Source of the DNA: Sediminibacterium sp. FEMGT703S
GTDB lineage: Bacteria; Bacteroidota; Bacteroidia; Chitinophagales; Chitinophagaceae
Direction of reading: 5' to 3'
DNA length: 64,000 nucleotides
Assembly: GCA_002786355.1 (NCBI GenBank)
Contig: PGCO01000002.1
Coordinates: forward strand, 124,001-188,000
Shown: positions 61,316 through 64,000 of the stretch, one piece after another
Layout: every line of letters starts with the position of its first letter
How positions within the stretch are numbered: position 1 is the first letter of the stretch
Notes under the pieces: generated by a model
Database searches by the model: none
What the model was told of the DNA's origin: nothing
The model's input: only the letters and a program-made list of their open reading frames with translations
Made by a program: the position numbers and the translations under genes

Positions 61316-62182
61316 ATGTTTTCGCGTAAAATATATCTGATACTATTTGTGACTTTGTTTTTCAGTAAAAACAATTCCTTATTTGCTCAATCTTCAGCTA
61401 ATAAAAGCATATTAGCTGAAGCGGAAAAAGTATTGGCAGCATCTGCTTTTGCTATTTTAAATGCAGAAGATACCGAAGACCGATTAAGAGCGGATAGTTT
61501 TTTTACTAGACAACTGGTGCAAGCATTAAGAACACCCCATTCCTTTCATTATGGTTTCGATTCTTTAAAAACCATTTCAAGGTTGTATGCACCAGACAGT
61601 AGTTTCAGAATCATTACCTGGCAATTAATGAAAGACTTTAGTTATTACCGATACAAGGGAGCAATTCAAATGAATACAAAGGATGGCTCATTAAAACTAA
61701 TTCCTTTATACGATGGTGCAGACTTTACTGAGAACCCTTATGATTCCATTAGAACCAATCAAAATTGGATTGGGGCCGTCTATTATAATATTATTCAAAA
61801 AGAATACAACAATAAGAAGTACTATACCTTATTGGGCTATGATGAAAACGATGCAAGAAGCACCAAAAAATGGATAGAAGTATTGCATTTTGACTTGGAA
61901 GGGAAGCCCTTATTTGGGGGGAAATTTTTCAATTATCCCAACGACATTAATAAGCCCAAACAACCTGTTAGTAGGTTTTGTCTAGAGTTTAAAAAGCAAG
62001 CCAACGCCAAACTAAACTACGATACTAAACTAGACCGCATTGTATTTGTAAAACTGATTAGCGAGTCTAATGAACCCAATAAAAAACATACCCTAGTGCC
62101 TTATGGTACTGTAGAGGGCTTTAAATGGGAGTTCGGCCGCTGGGTATATATTCCAGAATACGAAGCAGTAGAGCCCGAATAA
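61316..62182 (+). CDS. Secreted protein of unknown function
   Basis: 288 residues. A signal peptide (MFSRKIYLILFVTLFFSKNN, cut near FAQ) is followed by a helical region (SILAEAEKVLAASAF), then a mixed region with the conserved-looking segments FRIITWQLMKDFSYYRYKGAIQMNT, given by its ends, and GYDENDARSTKKWIEVLHFD. The last part has SRFCLEFKKQANAKLNYDTKLDRI. I do not recognise a family with confidence; similar uncharacterised proteins are widespread in Bacteroidota. Periplasmic. It follows the heptose operon after 51 AT-rich bases and is convergent with lepA after 19 bases. Confidence 0.8.
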   Translation: MFSRKIYLILFVTLFFSKNNSLFAQSSANKSILAEAEKVLAASAFAILNAEDTEDRLRADSFFTRQLVQALRTPHSFHYGFDSLKTISRLYAPDSSFRIITWQLMKDFSYYRYKGAIQMNTKDGSLKLIPLYDGADFTENPYDSIRTNQNWIGAVYYNIIQKEYNNKKYYTLLGYDENDARSTKKWIEVLHFDLEGKPLFGGKFFNYPNDINKPKQPVSRFCLEFKKQANAKLNYDTKLDRIVFVKLISESNEPNKKHTLVPYGTVEGFKWEFGRWVYIPEYEAVEPE

Positions 62183-62201
62183 CCAGTAAATCCAGCTGGT
62201 A

Positions 62202-63986
62202 TTAATCTAGTTTTAATACAGCCAAGAAAGCTTCCTGTGGAATTTCTACGTTACCAATTTGGCGCATACGTTTCTTTCCCTCTTTCTGCTTTTCTAATAG
62301 CTTTCTTTTACGGCTGATATCACCTCCATAACACTTGGCAGTAACGTCTTTACGGATAGCACTAATATTTTCTCTGGCAACTACCTTAGCTCCAATGGCT
62401 GCTTGAATAGCAATCTGGAATTGTTGGCGAGGCAATAATTCTTTTAATTTTTCACAGAGTTTTCTGCCAAAATCAGTAGCCCTACCTCTATGAATTAATG
62501 CACTCAAGGCGTCCACTTTTTCATTGTTCAAGAGGATATCCATTTTAACGATATCTGCTACCCGATTGTCAATTGGAGTGTAATCAAAAGAAGCGTACCC
62601 TCTGGTAGAGCTCTTTAATTTATCATAGAAATCAAATACAATCTCTGTTAAAGGCATTTCGAAAATCAACTCAACCCTGGTAGGCGTTAAATAGCTTTGA
62701 TTCAATAAAATACCCCGTTTGCCCAAACAAAGGGTCATGATATTTCCAATATAATCGGGCAATGTAATAATCTGAGCTTTAATAAAAGGTTCTTCAATGC
62801 GATCAATTTTAACTTGATCTGGCATTTCAACAGGATTATTGACTAAGATCTTTTCTCCTCTGGTTGTATATGCATTAAAGCTTACGTTCGGTACCGTAGT
62901 GATTACCGTTTGATTAAACTCACGCTCTAATCTTTCCTGAATAATTTCCATATGCAAGAGCCCTAAGAATCCACAACGGAAACCAAAGCCCAATGCCTGT
63001 GAGGTTTCTAATTCAAAAGTTAAAGAAGCATCATTCAATTGTAGTTTGTCCATACAATCTCTTAGCTCTTCAAACTCATCGGTGTTCACCGGGAAAATAC
63101 CCGCAAAAACCATTGGTTTAACTTCCTCAAAACCATTGATCATTTCACCTGGATTATTCGCCAATGTAAGGGTATCCCCTACTTTTACTTCCTTGGCGTT
63201 TTTGATACCAGTAATAATATATCCAACATCCCCAGCACTTACTTGGTCTTTGGGCGTCATCGTAAATTTGAGTACCCCTACTTCGTCGGCAATATAATCG
63301 TTACCGGTAGCTACAAATCGTATTTTATCACCCTTTTTCAAAGTACCATTCATTATCCTATAATAAATAATGATTCCTCTGAAACTATTGTAAACACTAT
63401 CAAAAATCAATGCTTGCAATGGAGCATCTACGCTACCTGATGGCGCTGGAATGCGTTCTACAATAGCTTGTAGTATTTCATCAATACCAATTCCAGACTT
63501 TCCGCTAGCCAATAAAATATCTTCTTGCTTGCAGCCAATTAAATCAATAATCTGATCGGTTACTTCCGGAATTTTAGCTCCATCCATATCAATCTTATTA
63601 ATCACAGGAATGATTTCTAAGTCGTTGTCGATGGCTAGGTATAAGTTACTAATCGTTTGTGCTTGAATTCCCTGTGAAGCATCTACCAGTAACAATGCCC
63701 CTTCGCAAGCAGCCAGTGCTCGGCTCACTTCGTAGCTAAAATCTACGTGACCGGGCGTATCAATTAAGTTGAGGGTATATACTTCTCCTTTATGGGTATA
63801 ATTAATTTGAATGGCATGACTCTTAATCGTAATACCCTTCTCGCGTTCCAAATCCATATCGTCTAAGACCTGGTTCATCATATCTCTTTCACCCACCGAT
63901 TTAGTATGTTCTAATAAACGATCGGCCAATGTGCTCTTACCATGATCTATATGCGCGATAATACAAAAGTTCCTAATATGCTTCAT
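62202..63986 (-). CDS. lepA: Elongation factor 4 (LepA)
   Basis: 594 residues, a translational GTPase of the LepA/EF4 family, which can back-translocate ribosomes. G1 is [15 protein letters not shown], the switch region [11 protein letters not shown]3 is [11 protein letters not shown] and G4 is INKIDMDGA. The LepA-specific C-terminal domain is intact ([20 protein letters not shown], then [28 protein letters not shown], outlined by ends), ending [15 protein letters not shown]. The start gives the typical [12 protein letters not shown]. Only 14 bases of upstream sequence are visible at the right edge. Confidence 0.98.
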   Translation of the reverse strand: MKHIRNFCIIAHIDHGKSTLADRLLEHTKSVGERDMMNQVLDDMDLEREKGITIKSHAIQINYTHKGEVYTLNLIDTPGHVDFSYEVSRALAACEGALLLVDASQGIQAQTISNLYLAIDNDLEIIPVINKIDMDGAKIPEVTDQIIDLIGCKQEDILLASGKSGIGIDEILQAIVERIPAPSGSVDAPLQALIFDSVYNSFRGIIIYYRIMNGTLKKGDKIRFVATGNDYIADEVGVLKFTMTPKDQVSAGDVGYIITGIKNAKEVKVGDTLTLANNPGEMINGFEEVKPMVFAGIFPVNTDEFEELRDCMDKLQLNDASLTFELETSQALGFGFRCGFLGLLHMEIIQERLEREFNQTVITTVPNVSFNAYTTRGEKILVNNPVEMPDQVKIDRIEEPFIKAQIITLPDYIGNIMTLCLGKRGILLNQSYLTPTRVELIFEMPLTEIVFDFYDKLKSSTRGYASFDYTPIDNRVADIVKMDILLNNEKVDALSALIHRGRATDFGRKLCEKLKELLPRQQFQIAIQAAIGAKVVARENISAIRKDVTAKCYGGDISRKRKLLEKQKEGKKRMRQIGNVEIPQEAFLAVLKLD

Positions 63987-64000
63987 AAGGCTGCAAAGAT

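Noticed and set aside
62182..62200. ACCAG/CTGGT hairpin between the convergent 61316 gene and lepA
   Set aside because: Only five pairs, nine-base loop and no T run; too weak to call a terminator.

Overview
This 64 kb window is a densely packed stretch of a Bacteroidota chromosome, most likely from the family Chitinophagaceae (a Sediminibacterium-like organism would fit, but the genus is a guess). The evidence is the AT-rich composition, the primary sigma factor without region 1.1, promoters of the Bacteroidota type (TTG and TAnnTTTG boxes), lack of Shine-Dalgarno dependence, a PorP/SprF plus gliding-type C-terminal-domain pair of the type IX secretion system, and many Bacteroidota-restricted families (DUF3822, DUF4249, DUF4199, HU-CCDC81, BT_3928-like DoxX). 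I see 61 protein genes (one cut by the left edge) and one tRNA. There are no rRNAs, insertion sequences, phages, integrases, CRISPR arrays or toxin-antitoxin pairs. No gap without a gene exceeds about 270 bases.

Layout. 1-6890 (minus): cutC (partial) with a Tat-exported glycosylasparaginase, then gyrA followed by a TPR protein and a PQQ-type sugar dehydrogenase lipoprotein. 7102-13177: a saccharopine dehydrogenase/EVE pair, a nucleoside-recognition membrane protein, ychF, a FAD amine oxidoreductase and a glutaminyl cyclase. 13174-19531 (minus): a methyltransferase and a three-gene envelope set (TPR protein, outer-membrane barrel, HU-like membrane protein). 19684-24212 (plus): thioesterase, cinA, a 2-oxoacid dehydrogenase E2 with an extraordinary Pro/Ala/Gln linker, and a DUF2490 protein. 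24213-31233: rsmD/DUF3822, a MATE transporter, then a minus-strand run of rpoD, DUF4249, trxB, folB, TPR and acyl-CoA-binding protein. 31422-34640: threonine aldolase, pgi and an acetyltransferase. 34643-40842: the type IX secretion cargo pair and WbqC.

41106-51969 holds pyrimidine and cofactor genes: pyrE, Nudix, MenI-like thioesterase, coaD, pyrB, pyrR, then recF with a DciA-like gene, CBS, DoxX, DUF1599, folP, FKBP and a DHH phosphoesterase. 52087-56112: ndk, a tricorn-like S41 protease and tRNA-Pro(GGG). 56199-61264: a dihydroorotase-like protein that has lost its metal ligands, DUF4199, two glycosyltransferases and the gmhA/gmhB-type heptose pair. 61316-63986: an unknown secreted protein and lepA.

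Most of this is ordinary core genome and I did not find a clear new multi-gene system. The points I consider most worth checking are the degenerate dihydroorotase beside a pyrB/pyrR/pyrE set, the repeat-built E2 linker, an intrinsic terminator embedded in the signal-peptide codons of the next gene, a perfect palindrome over the E2 promoter, and active-site deviations in RsmD and GmhB.
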